Shown here: positions 19,844 through 28,703 of the stretch, in pieces | Layout of the letters: each line of letters opens with the position of its first letter | How positions within the stretch are numbered: the first letter of the stretch is position 1 | NCBI RefSeq assembly: GCF_938039215.1 | Contig: NZ_CALHVI010000004.1 | Location: 10,099-74,098 of the forward strand | DNA: 64,000 nt | Reading direction: 5' to 3' | Origin: an uncultured Porphyromonas sp. | GTDB lineage: Bacteria > Bacteroidota > Bacteroidia > Bacteroidales > Porphyromonadaceae | The notes under the pieces: model-generated | The model's database searches: none | The model's input: the letters and a program-made list of their open reading frames with translations, nothing else | What the model was told of the DNA's origin: nothing | Made by a program: the position numbers and the translations under genes

Positions 19844-19942
19844 AAAGCAATTCTTCTAGGGAAGATGGAGTATGCGGACGAATACTCTTGATTCGTCTCT
19901 TTAGCGAATGTACGAAAAATATAGCAGCCTCCTTCATACGAC

Positions 19943-19978
19943 ACACCCCCTCCCGAGCCGTGGGCTGGGAGAGGGTGT
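19943..19978. terminator. G+C-rich hairpin between cdd and the 20054 gene
   Basis: ACACCCCCTCCC (19943-19954) pairs with GGGAGAGGGTGT (19967-19978) with one wobble pair. No T run follows directly on the minus strand, so terminator function is tentative. Confidence 0.4.
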
Positions 19979-20053
19979 AGGCTATGAGGTATATACTATG
20001 CGTGTGGGGATCTCCTTCGGAGGGTATAGGCTAGAGCCCCACGGCTGTGCACG

Positions 20054-20746
20054 CTACTTCTTAGAGCTTCGAGCGCTTCCTTTCTTCGTAGGCTTGAGGA
20101 TGGGGACGATCTCGATATGAGCATCGATACCTAGGCCATCGATGATGCGCTGGATGAACTTCTTCTTGATCCCTGTGGGCGAACTGGTCTGGAGGTAATA
20201 GTTACCCTCTAGGTGCTTGAACGAAGCGCCTAGCTCTTGGCCGTCTGATTCGATGATGAGGGGCTCCTTGTTGAGCTTCAGCCCGAGGCCAAGCACCTTA
20301 TCTACACCAGCCTTCTGGATGAAGGCTCTGAAGGTATCTGCTGCACTCTTCTCCTCGAGGCTAGTCCCGTCAGCATAGACGACACGTAGGCGAGTGATCG
20401 AGGAGGATGAGAGAGCGTGCTCTAGAGCATTAGCTTTACGCTTGAGGCGACGTGCTTCTAGTGCTTCTCTTTTGGCAGTCTCTTCTTCTGGACTTAGCTC
20501 TCCTGCACGACGATGCTCGATCGTATAGGTGCTGGGGTTAGCTGGATCATAGTTTAGAGTGAAAGTGATAGGCTTATCGAGCACAGAGAGTGTATCTCTT
20601 AGTGCATTTCGCATAGCTCGGTAGAGCTCTTCTTGTATGAGACGATCTTCTTCTTTCTTGATCTGTCGGTCTACATCATTAGCGATAGAGATCCCTTGAG
20701 CTTCTAGGGTACGTCGTGCATCGATGAGCTGTGATAGGTTTGCCAT
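20054..20746 (-). CDS. Conserved hypothetical protein with coiled N-terminal half
   Basis: This 230-residue protein is not recognised. The N-terminal 50 residues and a central stretch (EEETAKREALEARRLKRKANALEHA) look alpha-helical and charged. The C-terminal half is mixed alpha/beta (IIESDGQELGASFKHLEGNYYLQTSSPTGIKKKFIQRIIDGLGIDAHIEIVP) and ends in a basic tail (PTKKGSARSSKK), which could contact nucleic acid. No catalytic motif or signal peptide is seen. It appears monocistronic, with an A+T-rich upstream region and a -7 element about 154 bases upstream. Confidence 0.75.
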   Translation of the reverse strand: MANLSQLIDARRTLEAQGISIANDVDRQIKKEEDRLIQEELYRAMRNALRDTLSVLDKPITFTLNYDPANPSTYTIEHRRAGELSPEEETAKREALEARRLKRKANALEHALSSSSITRLRVVYADGTSLEEKSAADTFRAFIQKAGVDKVLGLGLKLNKEPLIIESDGQELGASFKHLEGNYYLQTSSPTGIKKKFIQRIIDGLGIDAHIEIVPILKPTKKGSARSSKK

Positions 20747-20899
20747 AAGAACTTTATTATTCTATGAAATGAGATTATTTCTACCCCTAGAACGTGATAG
20801 ATATAGATTGTATTTTATCCTCGTGAATATTTTCTAGTCTTTGGTAGATTTTAGATGCTATGTTTCTACATATAGCTCACCTCTACCCTTATTGCAATG

Positions 20900-20907
20900 C
20901 AAAGATA
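20900..20907 (-). promoter_or_regulatory. -7 element upstream of the 20054 gene
   Basis: CAAAGATA on the plus strand reads TATCTTTG on the minus strand, giving a leader of about 145 bases. The surrounding gap (20747-21140) is A+T-rich; the only other structure seen is a short GGAGGAA/TTCCTCC hairpin near 20973-20990. Confidence 0.5.
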
Positions 20908-21140
20908 ATGCTAAATGTTCTAGAGCTGGGATAAGGATCCTCTTGCTTCGTCTGAAGATGATTTGATGGAGGAATATCTTCCTCCTTGAATCTTCGCTCT
21001 TCCCCTAGGTAGTGAGCTGTCTATCGAAGGGCTCGGAGCAAACCTTTTGATAGATAGGCTTGTTCACGATACATAACATGCTCGCTCTGATAGCCTTGTG
21101 ATGATGAGACTAAGGGGGCGATACTAATCGTATAAATAGA

Positions 21141-21506
21141 ATGACTATAGTAGCGACGATCCTAGTAGCACTGGTGGCTCTGGAGCATCTGTATATCCTC
21201 TGGATCGAGATGTTTGCATGGACGACCAAGGGGCGAAAGGTCTTCAAGGGAGTGCTCCCCGATGAGCTCTTCGAGTCCACCCGAGGCTTGGCAGCTAACC
21301 AAGGTCTATACAATGGCTTCCTAGCAGCGGGACTGATCTGGGGGCTGACGATCGCCGAACCCCTCTGGAGTCTCCGTGTGCAGCTCTTCTTCCTCCTCTG
21401 TGTCGTGACTGCTGCTACCTACGGGGCTATGCGCTCGAGTCCGAGCATCCTCCTCAAGCAAGGGCTACCCGCTATTCTTGCTCTTTTTGCTCTTCTGCTT
21501 CGCTAA
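21141..21506 (+). CDS. DUF1304-family membrane protein
   Basis: This 121-residue protein has about four transmembrane segments (roughly 3-25, 50-70, 75-97, 103-120). It matches the DUF1304 pattern with EHLYILWIEMFAW in the first helix and the loop ANQGLYNGFLAAGL. The function of the family is unknown. It sits 86 bases before gnd on the same strand, but no functional link is evident. Confidence 0.85.
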   Translation: MTIVATILVALVALEHLYILWIEMFAWTTKGRKVFKGVLPDELFESTRGLAANQGLYNGFLAAGLIWGLTIAEPLWSLRVQLFFLLCVVTAATYGAMRSSPSILLKQGLPAILALFALLLR

Positions 21507-21592
21507 TTCACATCAGAGTAGTGTAGGGCTGGATAGCCTCAGCTATTGAGTTCCCTAGACCCTAGTACATACTCTTCCATCTCCCTATATCA

Positions 21593-23059
21593 ATGACTAG
21601 AAAATCAGACATTGGCCTCATAGGTCTCGCTGTCATGGGCGAGAACCTCGCTCTGAACATGGAGCGCAATGGCTTCCAAGTATCCGTATATAATCGTGCC
21701 GAAGGTGCAGAGGCACACGTCGTCGAGCATTTCCTCTCGGGGCGTGCCGAGGGGAAGCGCTTCCTAGGCTTCACTGACCTCAAGCCCTTCGTCGAGAGCA
21801 TCGAGCGTCCACGCAAGATCATGATGATGATCCGTGCGGGTAAGCCCGTAGACTCCGTGATCGATGCACTCCTACCTTACCTAGAGGACGGAGACATCAT
21901 CATCGATGGGGGTAACTCCAATTGGGAGGACTCTGAGCGACGGGAGGCTACCCTCCGATCACGAGGAATCTACTTCGTCGGCTGTGGTATCTCGGGCGGT
22001 GAAGAGGGTGCCCTCAATGGTCCTGCGATCATGCCTGGTGGAGCACGTGAGGCTTGGCCTACGCTGGAGCCTATCTTCACGAAGATAGCGGCGAAGGCTG
22101 AGGATGGCTCTCCCTGCTGTGCTTGGATCGGAGCTGGAGGCTCAGGGCACTTCGTCAAGATGGTACACAACGGGATCGAGTATGGCGATATGCAGCTCAT
22201 CGCTGATGCCTATGCAGTCCTCAGCCAGATAGCAGATAAGTCGAACGAAGAGATGGCCACCATCTTCGCCTCATGGGGGGCAGGCAAGCTCAGTAGCTAC
22301 CTCATAGAGATCACCTCGGAGATCCTACGTCATCGGGAGCCCTCGGGGGACTACCTCATCGACAAGATCCTCGATGCCGCTGGTCAGAAGGGTACGGGGA
22401 AGTGGTCAGTCATCAATTCTCTTGAGTATGGAGAGCCTCTGGGACTCATCGCTACTGCTGTCTACGAGCGTAGCCTCTCCTCGGGTGTGGAGCTTCGTCG
22501 GGAGGCCTCTGAGCTCTATCCTCGTGAGGCTTGCTTGCAGTCCGACTTCACCGAGGCTGATGTACTCGCCCTCGAGCGCACGCTCTATGCCTCCAAGATC
22601 GTCTCCTATGCACAGGGCTTCTCCCTCCTCTCTGAGGCCTCTCGTGCGAATAGCTGGGGGCTCGACCTTGCCTCGATCGCACGGATTTGGCGCAATGGTT
22701 GTATCATCCGCTCCTCCTTCCTCAATGACATCGCAGCTGCCTACCAAGCTGAGCCCGAGCTGAAGAACCTCCTCCTCGCGCCTTACTTCCACAAGGAGAT
22801 CGAAGAGGCTCGACAGGATTGGCGCCAGACGGTGGCTAATGCCTTCCTTCAGGAGTGCTCCGTGCCCGCCTTCGCCTCGGCTCTGAGCTACTTCTCTTCG
22901 CTGACGACTCGTCGTCTGCCTGCCAACCTCGTTCAAGCTCAGCGAGACTTCTTCGGGGCGCATACCTTTGAGCGTGTAGACCAGCCCAGAGGGACGTTCT
23001 TCCATGAGAACTGGACGGGTCGAGGTAGCGATACCTCCTCCACTTCATATAATGCTTAG
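21593..23059 (+). CDS. gnd: 6-phosphogluconate dehydrogenase (decarboxylating)
   Basis: This 488-residue enzyme oxidises 6-phosphogluconate to ribulose 5-phosphate and CO2. NAD(P)-binding is at GLAVMGENLALNMERNGF near the N-terminus. Substrate and catalytic segments IDGGNSNW, GCGISGGEEGALNGPAIMPGG, HNGIEYGDMQLI (catalytic Lys in FVKMVHNG) and AGQKGTGKWS are intact. It is the first gene of gnd-zwf-pgl; zwf starts 13 bases after its stop. Confidence 0.96.
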   Translation: MTRKSDIGLIGLAVMGENLALNMERNGFQVSVYNRAEGAEAHVVEHFLSGRAEGKRFLGFTDLKPFVESIERPRKIMMMIRAGKPVDSVIDALLPYLEDGDIIIDGGNSNWEDSERREATLRSRGIYFVGCGISGGEEGALNGPAIMPGGAREAWPTLEPIFTKIAAKAEDGSPCCAWIGAGGSGHFVKMVHNGIEYGDMQLIADAYAVLSQIADKSNEEMATIFASWGAGKLSSYLIEITSEILRHREPSGDYLIDKILDAAGQKGTGKWSVINSLEYGEPLGLIATAVYERSLSSGVELRREASELYPREACLQSDFTEADVLALERTLYASKIVSYAQGFSLLSEASRANSWGLDLASIARIWRNGCIIRSSFLNDIAAAYQAEPELKNLLLAPYFHKEIEEARQDWRQTVANAFLQECSVPAFASALSYFSSLTTRRLPANLVQAQRDFFGAHTFERVDQPRGTFFHENWTGRGSDTSSTSYNA

Positions 23060-23072
23060 GGAATATCTAGAT

Positions 23073-24635
23073 ATGCAGCAGACTTCATCTCAGAGCTTGC
23101 CCCAGAGTCTCATCCTCGTGATCTTCGGGGGCTCGGGGGACTTGACTAAGCGCAAGCTCATCCCTTCGCTCTATCAGCTCTTCAAGCAGGGGAAGCTCCC
23201 CGAGCGCTTCGCTGTCCTAGCTCTAGGGCGTACGGACTATACCGATGAGACCTATCGTCCGCACCTCGATGGCTCACTCCAGCGCTATCTAGCCGAGGGC
23301 GAATATGATCCTTCGCTGGCGGAGCAATTCCTCTCGAGCGTCCACTACCTCTCCATGGATCCATCGGAGGTAGCAGACTATCCTAGGCTCAAGGAGCAGC
23401 TCGCTCGACTGGATGAGCGTATCGGTAATCCAGGGAATTACATCTATTATCTCTCTACTCCTCCTTCGCTCTATGGGGTAGTCCCCCAGCATCTGGCTCA
23501 TGTCGGGCTGAATAAGGAGGAGGCGGTAGGTGCTGACGGTGAGGCTCAGGCTATTCGTCGCATCGTCATCGAGAAGCCCTTTGGCTACGACCTAGCCTCA
23601 GCCCTAGAGTTGAACGAGATCTACCGATCGGCCTTCCATGAGCATCAACTCTACCGCATCGACCACTTCCTCGGGAAGGAGACAGTGCAGGATATCATGG
23701 CACTTCGCTTCGCCAATGGTATCTTCGAGCCCCTCTGGAACCGCAACTACATCGAGCGAGTCGAGATCACCGCCGTAGAGAACATGGGCATCGAGAGCCG
23801 AGGAGGCTTCTATGACCAGACGGGTGCTCTGCGTGATATGGTGCAGAACCATCTAGCTCAGCTCGTCGCCCTCACGGCGATGGAGCCCCCTGTGCAGTTC
23901 AATGCCGATCTCTTCCGCAACGAGGTCGTGAAGGTCTATCAGTCCTTCCGTCCCATGACGAAGGAGGAGATCCGTGGGAGCGTCATCCGTGGTCAGTACA
24001 CCGAGAGCCAGTGGAAGGGGGAGCACCACCGAGCCTACCGAGAGGAGGACAAGATCCCCGCAGACAGTCGTACAGAGACCTTCGTAGCGATGAAGCTCTT
24101 CATCGACAACTGGCGCTGGCAGGGAGTTCCCTTCTATATACGTACGGGGAAGATGATGCCTACCAAGGTCACGGAGATCGTCGTGCACTTCAGACCAACC
24201 CCACATCGCATGTTCACCACGATCGATGGGGAGACGATCCCCAATCAGCTCATCATCCGCATCCAGCCCAATGAGGGGATCTCCCTGAAGTTCGCAGCTA
24301 AGGTGCCTGGATCAGGCTTTGAGGTGAAGCGGGTATCTATGAACTTCACCTACGACCAGCTGGGAGGGATCGCCTCGGGCGATGCCTACTCCCGTCTCCT
24401 CGAGGACTGCATGCTGGGGGATTCCACGCTCTTCACCCGTAGCGATGCCGTCGAGATGAGCTGGCGCTTCTTCGATCCCATCCTCAGCTCTTGGCAGGAA
24501 GAGGACTTCCCGCTCTACGGCTATCCAGCAGGCACTTGGGGACCCAAGCAAAGTGACACGATCATCGATCGAGAGCATAGCTGGACCAACCCCTGTCGAA
24601 ATCTAACTAACTCTGAGCTCTACTGCGAACTATGA
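23073..24635 (+). CDS. zwf: Glucose-6-phosphate 1-dehydrogenase
   Basis: This 520-residue enzyme performs the first oxidative pentose phosphate step. It has the dinucleotide-binding loop VIFGGSGDLTKRKLIPSLY and the active-site motif RIDHFLGKETVQ with the catalytic His. IEKPFGYD and the C-terminal beta-sheet domain are present. In-frame ATGs at 23004 and 23052 lie within gnd; ATG 23073, just after the gnd stop, gives the usual short N-terminus. It overlaps pgl by four bases (ATGA). Confidence 0.95.
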   Translation: MQQTSSQSLPQSLILVIFGGSGDLTKRKLIPSLYQLFKQGKLPERFAVLALGRTDYTDETYRPHLDGSLQRYLAEGEYDPSLAEQFLSSVHYLSMDPSEVADYPRLKEQLARLDERIGNPGNYIYYLSTPPSLYGVVPQHLAHVGLNKEEAVGADGEAQAIRRIVIEKPFGYDLASALELNEIYRSAFHEHQLYRIDHFLGKETVQDIMALRFANGIFEPLWNRNYIERVEITAVENMGIESRGGFYDQTGALRDMVQNHLAQLVALTAMEPPVQFNADLFRNEVVKVYQSFRPMTKEEIRGSVIRGQYTESQWKGEHHRAYREEDKIPADSRTETFVAMKLFIDNWRWQGVPFYIRTGKMMPTKVTEIVVHFRPTPHRMFTTIDGETIPNQLIIRIQPNEGISLKFAAKVPGSGFEVKRVSMNFTYDQLGGIASGDAYSRLLEDCMLGDSTLFTRSDAVEMSWRFFDPILSSWQEEDFPLYGYPAGTWGPKQSDTIIDREHSWTNPCRNLTNSELYCEL

Positions 24636-25330
24636 TCTACCGTCACTATTCGACCCCCGAAGCCGTCGCTCGGGCTGTCGCCGAAGAAGCCTTCGTCCGT
24701 CCCTCTCGTGAGGGGTGGGTGCATATAGCCGTGTCGGGAGGCTCGACCCCCCGATTGCTCTTTGAGCTCCTAGCTTCGGAGCCGCTAGCCAGCTCTGTCC
24801 AGTGGGATCGTGTGCATCTCTACTGGGTGGATGAGCGGTGCGTGCCCCCTACGGATCCCGAGAGTAACTATGGGATGACCAAGGAGACACTCCTTCGTCA
24901 TGTCCCCATCCCCCACGATCAGATCCATCGCATAGCAGGGGAGAAGGATCCCGAGCGTGAGGCCAAGGATTACTCTTGGCTCGTCGGCTCGGAACTCCCC
25001 TTTGATGGAGAATATCCCATCTTCGATGTGGTGATCCTTGGGCTGGGAGATGATGGACATACCTCCTCGATCTTCCCCCATCAGATGGAGCTACTAGAGG
25101 CCGATCAGCCCTACGCTGTCGGGGTAAGCCCCCGAGGACAGAAGCGTGTAGCGATGACAGGGCCCACGATCCTGGCGGCGAAGAAGCTCCTCTTCCATGC
25201 CACGGGGCAGAAGAAGGCTCCTATCCTGCGTGCTATCGCTAGCTCGATGCCCGAGGCCGATCGCTATCCTGCGACCTATATCTTCCGCCATCGCTCCGAT
25301 GTAGAGCTCTATACCGATGTGAAGCTCTAG
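24632..25330 (+). CDS. pgl: 6-phosphogluconolactonase
   Basis: This 232-residue protein of the NagB/RpiA-like fold hydrolyses 6-phosphogluconolactone. Signatures are VSGGSTPRLLFELL, YWVDERCVPP and GLGDDGHTSSIFP. The start overlaps the zwf stop (ATGA), indicating coupling. With gnd and zwf it completes the oxidative pentose phosphate branch in one operon, the likely NADPH source. Confidence 0.95.
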   Translation: MIYRHYSTPEAVARAVAEEAFVRPSREGWVHIAVSGGSTPRLLFELLASEPLASSVQWDRVHLYWVDERCVPPTDPESNYGMTKETLLRHVPIPHDQIHRIAGEKDPEREAKDYSWLVGSELPFDGEYPIFDVVILGLGDDGHTSSIFPHQMELLEADQPYAVGVSPRGQKRVAMTGPTILAAKKLLFHATGQKKAPILRAIASSMPEADRYPATYIFRHRSDVELYTDVKL

Positions 25331-25387
25331 ACGAATAGGGTGGGGAAGAGGCTCGATCGCTTGCCCACCCAATGACATACATATAGA

Positions 25388-25430
25388 GAATAAGGCTGTG
25401 CCGCTGACATGAAGCGGTGCAGCCTTATTC
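25388..25430 (+). terminator. Terminator of gnd-zwf-pgl
   Basis: GAATAAGGCTGTGCCGCT (25388-25405) pairs with AGCGGTGCAGCCTTATTC (25413-25430) with two internal non-canonical pairs. Confidence 0.8.
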
Positions 25431-25445
25431 GTAGCTCTTCGGCAG

Positions 25446-25557
25446 GGCGCATACATACCCGATCAAGGAGACCCATGTATGGGTCGCAGAGGTACCCCAT
25501 TCATGGGTCACTCGGGCGACCCATGAATGGGGTACTTCCGAGAGGTATGAATGGCTA
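25446..25557. repeat. Family B palindrome array, locus B1 (24-bp period)
   Basis: Three strong 16-bp palindromic units start at 25470, 25494 and 25518, exactly 24 bases apart (for example GACCCATGTATGGGTC and GACCCATGAATGGGGT). Degenerate outer units fall on the same grid at 25446 and 25542 (the latter ends ATGGCTA). The array lies in the 499-base gap between pgl and mce. The rest of that gap (25560-25740) shows nothing clear. Confidence 0.88.
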
Positions 25558-25748
25558 TTCTTCGTCGGGAAACATAGGGTTGGGTGCTTTGCTCTCGACC
25601 TAGAGCTGGAGATTTAGAGGTTAGGAGGAAGGGGCTAGAGCCTTCTCCTAGCGCCTGATTTAATGGCTTAGCGGGGGCTAGAGATACCTTCGGAAGCCGT
25701 TTATTTCCTAGTGTATTGGGAGTGTTAGGGAATGAAGGCGATTATTCT

Positions 25749-25756
25749 TACATTTG
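25749..25756 (+). promoter_or_regulatory. -7 element of mce
   Basis: TACATTTG matches TAnnTTTG, 73 bases before the mce ATG. Confidence 0.65.
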
Positions 25757-25829
25757 CAGTACAGAAATCATGGGGTGGAGGAGCGTCCTACAGCCCCTAT
25801 CATATCAAATCAAGCAAGTAAGAAAAGCT

Positions 25830-26243
25830 ATGAACCTCTCACACATCGAGCATCTTGGCATCGCCGTAAAGAGTATCGAAGCATCTCTGCCTTATTACGA
25901 AGGTATCCTCGGACTGAAGTGCTACAACATCGAAGAAGTAGCTGACCAGAAGGTGAAGACAGCCTTCTTCAAGGTCGGTCAGACGAAGATCGAACTGCTC
26001 GAAGCTACCTCTCCTGAAAGCACTATCGCAAAGTTCATCGAGAAGCGTGGGGAAGGCATCCATCACATCGCCTTCGCTGTACCCAATGCAGACGAAGCAC
26101 TTCAAGAGCTCGCAGACAAGGGTGTCCAGCTGATCGACAAGCAGTCTCGTAAGGGAGCAGAAGGTCTCAACATCGGTTTCCTTCACCCTAAGAGCACGAT
26201 CGGGGTCCTCACTGAGCTGTGCGACCATAGAGACGCCGAGTAA
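25830..26243 (+). CDS. mce: Methylmalonyl-CoA epimerase
   Basis: This 137-residue glyoxalase/VOC-fold protein interconverts (R)- and (S)-methylmalonyl-CoA. Metal ligands are expected in IEHLGIAV (His), EGIHHIAFAV (His) and GVLTELC (Glu), and all are present. A longer frame opens at 25716, but that start lies upstream of the promoter element; ATG 25830 gives the standard N-terminus NLSHIEHLG. It precedes the decarboxylase genes, fitting conversion of succinyl-CoA via methylmalonyl-CoA to propionyl-CoA. Confidence 0.96.
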   Translation: MNLSHIEHLGIAVKSIEASLPYYEGILGLKCYNIEEVADQKVKTAFFKVGQTKIELLEATSPESTIAKFIEKRGEGIHHIAFAVPNADEALQELADKGVQLIDKQSRKGAEGLNIGFLHPKSTIGVLTELCDHRDAE

Positions 26244-26254
26244 ATCGACGTATG

Positions 26255-26320
26255 GATGGGATAATAGAAGAGCCCTCGACCCTAGGAGGTCGGACAAGGA
26301 AGCTCCTCTGTTATCCCATT
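26255..26320 (+). promoter_or_regulatory. Long branched stem-loop between mce and mmdA
   Basis: GGGATAATAGAAGAGC (26258-26273) pairs with the segment ending TTATCCCATT at 26320, giving a stem of about 17 pairs with two imperfections; an inner CGACC/GGTCG hairpin sits within it. No T run follows, so it may be an RNA-processing or partial attenuation element inside the operon rather than a full terminator. Confidence 0.5.
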
Positions 26321-26375
26321 CTGACTTCTTAATAGCAAAACACGAAAAGATAGTATCTACTAAACAGCAACCAAT

Positions 26376-27929
26376 ATGAGTGTTCAACTAGAGAAAATTA
26401 AGGAGCTCATAGAGCTTCGTGCCAAGGCTCACCTTGGTGGTGGTCAGAAGCGTATTGACAGCCAGCACCAGAAGGGTAAGTTCACCGCTCGTGAACGTAT
26501 CGCCCTCCTCCTCGACGAAGGGAGCTTCGATGAGATCGATACCTTCGTCCTGCACCGCTCGACGAACTTCGGTATCGACAAGACTAAGTTCCTCGGTGAT
26601 GGTGTCGTCACTGGCTCCGGTACGATCGATGGTCGTCTGGTCTATGTCTTCGCACAGGACTTCACCGTCTTCGGTGGTGCTCTCTCCGAAATGCTTGCCT
26701 CTAAGATCTGTAAGGTCATGGAGCTGGCTATGAAGATGGGTGCTCCTGTCATCGGTCTCAATGACTCTGGTGGTGCACGTATCCAGGAAGGGATCAACGC
26801 TCTGAGCGGCTATGGTGACATCTTCCAGAACAACATCCTTGCCTCTGGTGTCATCCCTCAGATCTCTGCCATCTTCGGTCCTTGTGCTGGTGGTGCTGTT
26901 TACTCTCCAGCTCTGACGGACTTCAACATCATGAGCAAGGGCACGAGCTACATGTTCCTCACCGGTCCTAAGGTCGTCAAGACTGTGACGGGCGAAGATG
27001 TGACTCAGGAGCAGCTCGGTGGTGCTAGCGTACACGCCTCTAAGAGTGGTGTCGCTCACTTCGCAGTAGACAATGAAGAGGAAGGTATCCGCCTCATCCG
27101 CCACCTCCTCTCCTTCATCCCCCAGAACAACATGGAGGATGCTCCCTGCGTCGAGCCTACGGATGCCGTCGATCGTGTCGATGATGTACTCAACACCATC
27201 ATCCCCGATCAGCCCAACAAGAGCTACAATATGTATGATGTCATCGGTACCATCGTCGACAATGGTGAGTTCCTCGAGATCCACCGCGACTGGGCTAAGA
27301 ATATCATCATCGGCTTCGCTCGCTTCAATGGTCAGAGCGTCGGTATCGTAGCTAACCAGCCTATGGTCATGGCAGGTGCCCTCGACAGCAATGCTTCTCG
27401 TAAGGCTGCTCGCTTCGTCCGTTTCTGTGATGCCTTCAATATCCCTCTCGTTACCCTCGTAGACGTACCAGGCTTCCTCCCAGGTACGGGTCAGGAATAC
27501 AATGGTGTCATCGTCCATGGTGCTAAGCTCCTCTATGCTTACGGGGAAGCTACTGTACCTAAGATCACCGTCACGCTACGTAAGTCTTACGGTGGTGCTT
27601 ACATCGTGATGAGCTCAAAGCACCTACGCTCCGACGTCAACCTTGCTTGGCCTTCAGCTGAAATCGCTGTCATGGGCCCTGCTGGCGCTGTAGAAGTCAT
27701 CTTCGCTAAGGACGTAGCTGCCGCTGAAGATCCAGCAGCTGCTGCAGCTGAGAAGGAAGAAGAATACCGCAAGGCCTTCGCTAATCCATACAATGCCGCT
27801 TCGTACGGCTATATGGATGATGTCATCGAGCCTCGCAACACCCGCTTCCGTATCATCCGCGCTCTGGAACAGCTCCGCACGAAGAAGCAGATCAATCCCG
27901 CCAAGAAGCACGATAATCTGCCTCTGTAA
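26376..27929 (+). CDS. mmdA: Methylmalonyl-CoA decarboxylase alpha subunit (carboxyltransferase)
   Basis: This 517-residue acyl-CoA carboxyltransferase belongs to the MmdA/PccB family. It shows [12 protein letters not shown] (acyl-CoA pocket), [17 protein letters not shown], and the C-terminal oxyanion segments [17 protein letters not shown] and [15 protein letters not shown]. With the biotin carrier and membrane beta subunit downstream it forms the Na+-translocating methylmalonyl-CoA decarboxylase, moving CO2 to biotin. PccB of a biotin-dependent carboxylase is an alternative, but the OadB-type beta subunit in the operon argues for the pump. Confidence 0.94.
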   Translation: MSVQLEKIKELIELRAKAHLGGGQKRIDSQHQKGKFTARERIALLLDEGSFDEIDTFVLHRSTNFGIDKTKFLGDGVVTGSGTIDGRLVYVFAQDFTVFGGALSEMLASKICKVMELAMKMGAPVIGLNDSGGARIQEGINALSGYGDIFQNNILASGVIPQISAIFGPCAGGAVYSPALTDFNIMSKGTSYMFLTGPKVVKTVTGEDVTQEQLGGASVHASKSGVAHFAVDNEEEGIRLIRHLLSFIPQNNMEDAPCVEPTDAVDRVDDVLNTIIPDQPNKSYNMYDVIGTIVDNGEFLEIHRDWAKNIIIGFARFNGQSVGIVANQPMVMAGALDSNASRKAARFVRFCDAFNIPLVTLVDVPGFLPGTGQEYNGVIVHGAKLLYAYGEATVPKITVTLRKSYGGAYIVMSSKHLRSDVNLAWPSAEIAVMGPAGAVEVIFAKDVAAAEDPAAAAAEKEEEYRKAFANPYNAASYGYMDDVIEPRNTRFRIIRALEQLRTKKQINPAKKHDNLPL

Positions 27930-27971
27930 GCGTCTATCCTTAGCCGTGCACAGTCATTCATACTCGATGCT

Positions 27972-28475
27972 ATGAATACCGCTCGCCAACTACGCATGTT
28001 TCTCCTCGGTCTGCCTCTCGTGGCAGCACCGATGGGAGCATGGGCTCAGGATGCACCCCAGCTCTCTGAGAAGGTGCAGAAGCTCGCTGAGCGAGACCCC
28101 GCAGGGGGGATCATGACCCTCACGGCCGTGCTTGTCGTCTTCCTCGCTCTTCTGATGCTGGTCTTCATCTTCCAGTTCATAGGCAGCCTCTTCCAGAAGA
28201 GGTCGGCTCCCAAGGCCACCCAGCCTGCTGCAGTGAAGACCGCCGCACCGAGCGTCTCAGGGAAGCCTTCGGATGAAGCCTTGGTCGCTATCTCTCTGGC
28301 TCTGCAGAGCGCAGCAGGGAGACCCGACGAAGTAGCTGCTGCTATCTCTCTCGCTCTCCGTGCAGAGCTCGAGACACAGCATGATCACGAGAGCTATGTC
28401 CTGACGATCCGCCGTCGCACCACCCAGTGGAATGCACGCATCCAGGAGACTCGGACACGGGCATACAAACACTAA
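27972..28475 (+). CDS. mmdD: Methylmalonyl-CoA decarboxylase delta subunit (OadG family)
   Basis: This 167-residue protein has a hydrophobic N-terminal leader (1-26), one strong transmembrane helix (about 48-73), an Ala/Pro-rich linker and a C-terminal helical segment. That segment contains a duplicated motif, DEALVAISLAL at 101-111 and DEVAAAISLAL at 119-129. OadG/MmdD subunits hold the pump together at the membrane. The next small gene repeats the C-terminal module. It starts at ATG 27972, 42 bases after mmdA. Confidence 0.85.
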   Translation: MNTARQLRMFLLGLPLVAAPMGAWAQDAPQLSEKVQKLAERDPAGGIMTLTAVLVVFLALLMLVFIFQFIGSLFQKRSAPKATQPAAVKTAAPSVSGKPSDEALVAISLALQSAAGRPDEVAAAISLALRAELETQHDHESYVLTIRRRTTQWNARIQETRTRAYKH

Positions 28476-28493
28476 TATTGATATCCTCACACT

Positions 28494-28676
28494 ATGTCGC
28501 AGGAAACGAATCTCAAGGAAGTCTTCGTCGCTATCTCTTACGCACTGCATGAAGAGCTAGGCAAGCACCTTCACGACCAAGAGTCTCTGGTGCTTACCTT
28601 CAAGCGTAGCGCTCCATCACCCTGGACGCTCAAGTGTCTGACGATGCGTCAGCTTCCTACTATCACTCGACAATAA
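28494..28676 (+). CDS. mmdE: Small decarboxylase subunit, MmdE-like
   Basis: This 60-residue protein has no membrane segment. It aligns with the C-terminal module of the preceding delta subunit: EVFVAISYALHEEL...HDQESLVLTFKR against EVAAAISLALRAEL...HDHESYVLTIRR. It adds PSPWTLKCLTMRQLP, a typical ending of OadG-related subunits. In Veillonella the fifth decarboxylase subunit epsilon is a short protein homologous to the delta C-terminus, and this gene matches that description in size, position and sequence. It lies between mmdD (18-base gap) and the biotin carrier gene (27-base gap). Confidence 0.8.
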   Translation: MSQETNLKEVFVAISYALHEELGKHLHDQESLVLTFKRSAPSPWTLKCLTMRQLPTITRQ

Positions 28677-28703
28677 GCAATCACAAACAACTCCATATCC
28701 ACA

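Noticed and set aside
26388..27518. 376-codon open frame antisense to mmdA
   Set aside because: It is a codon-bias shadow of a highly conserved gene; the translated product is acidic low-complexity sequence without domains.
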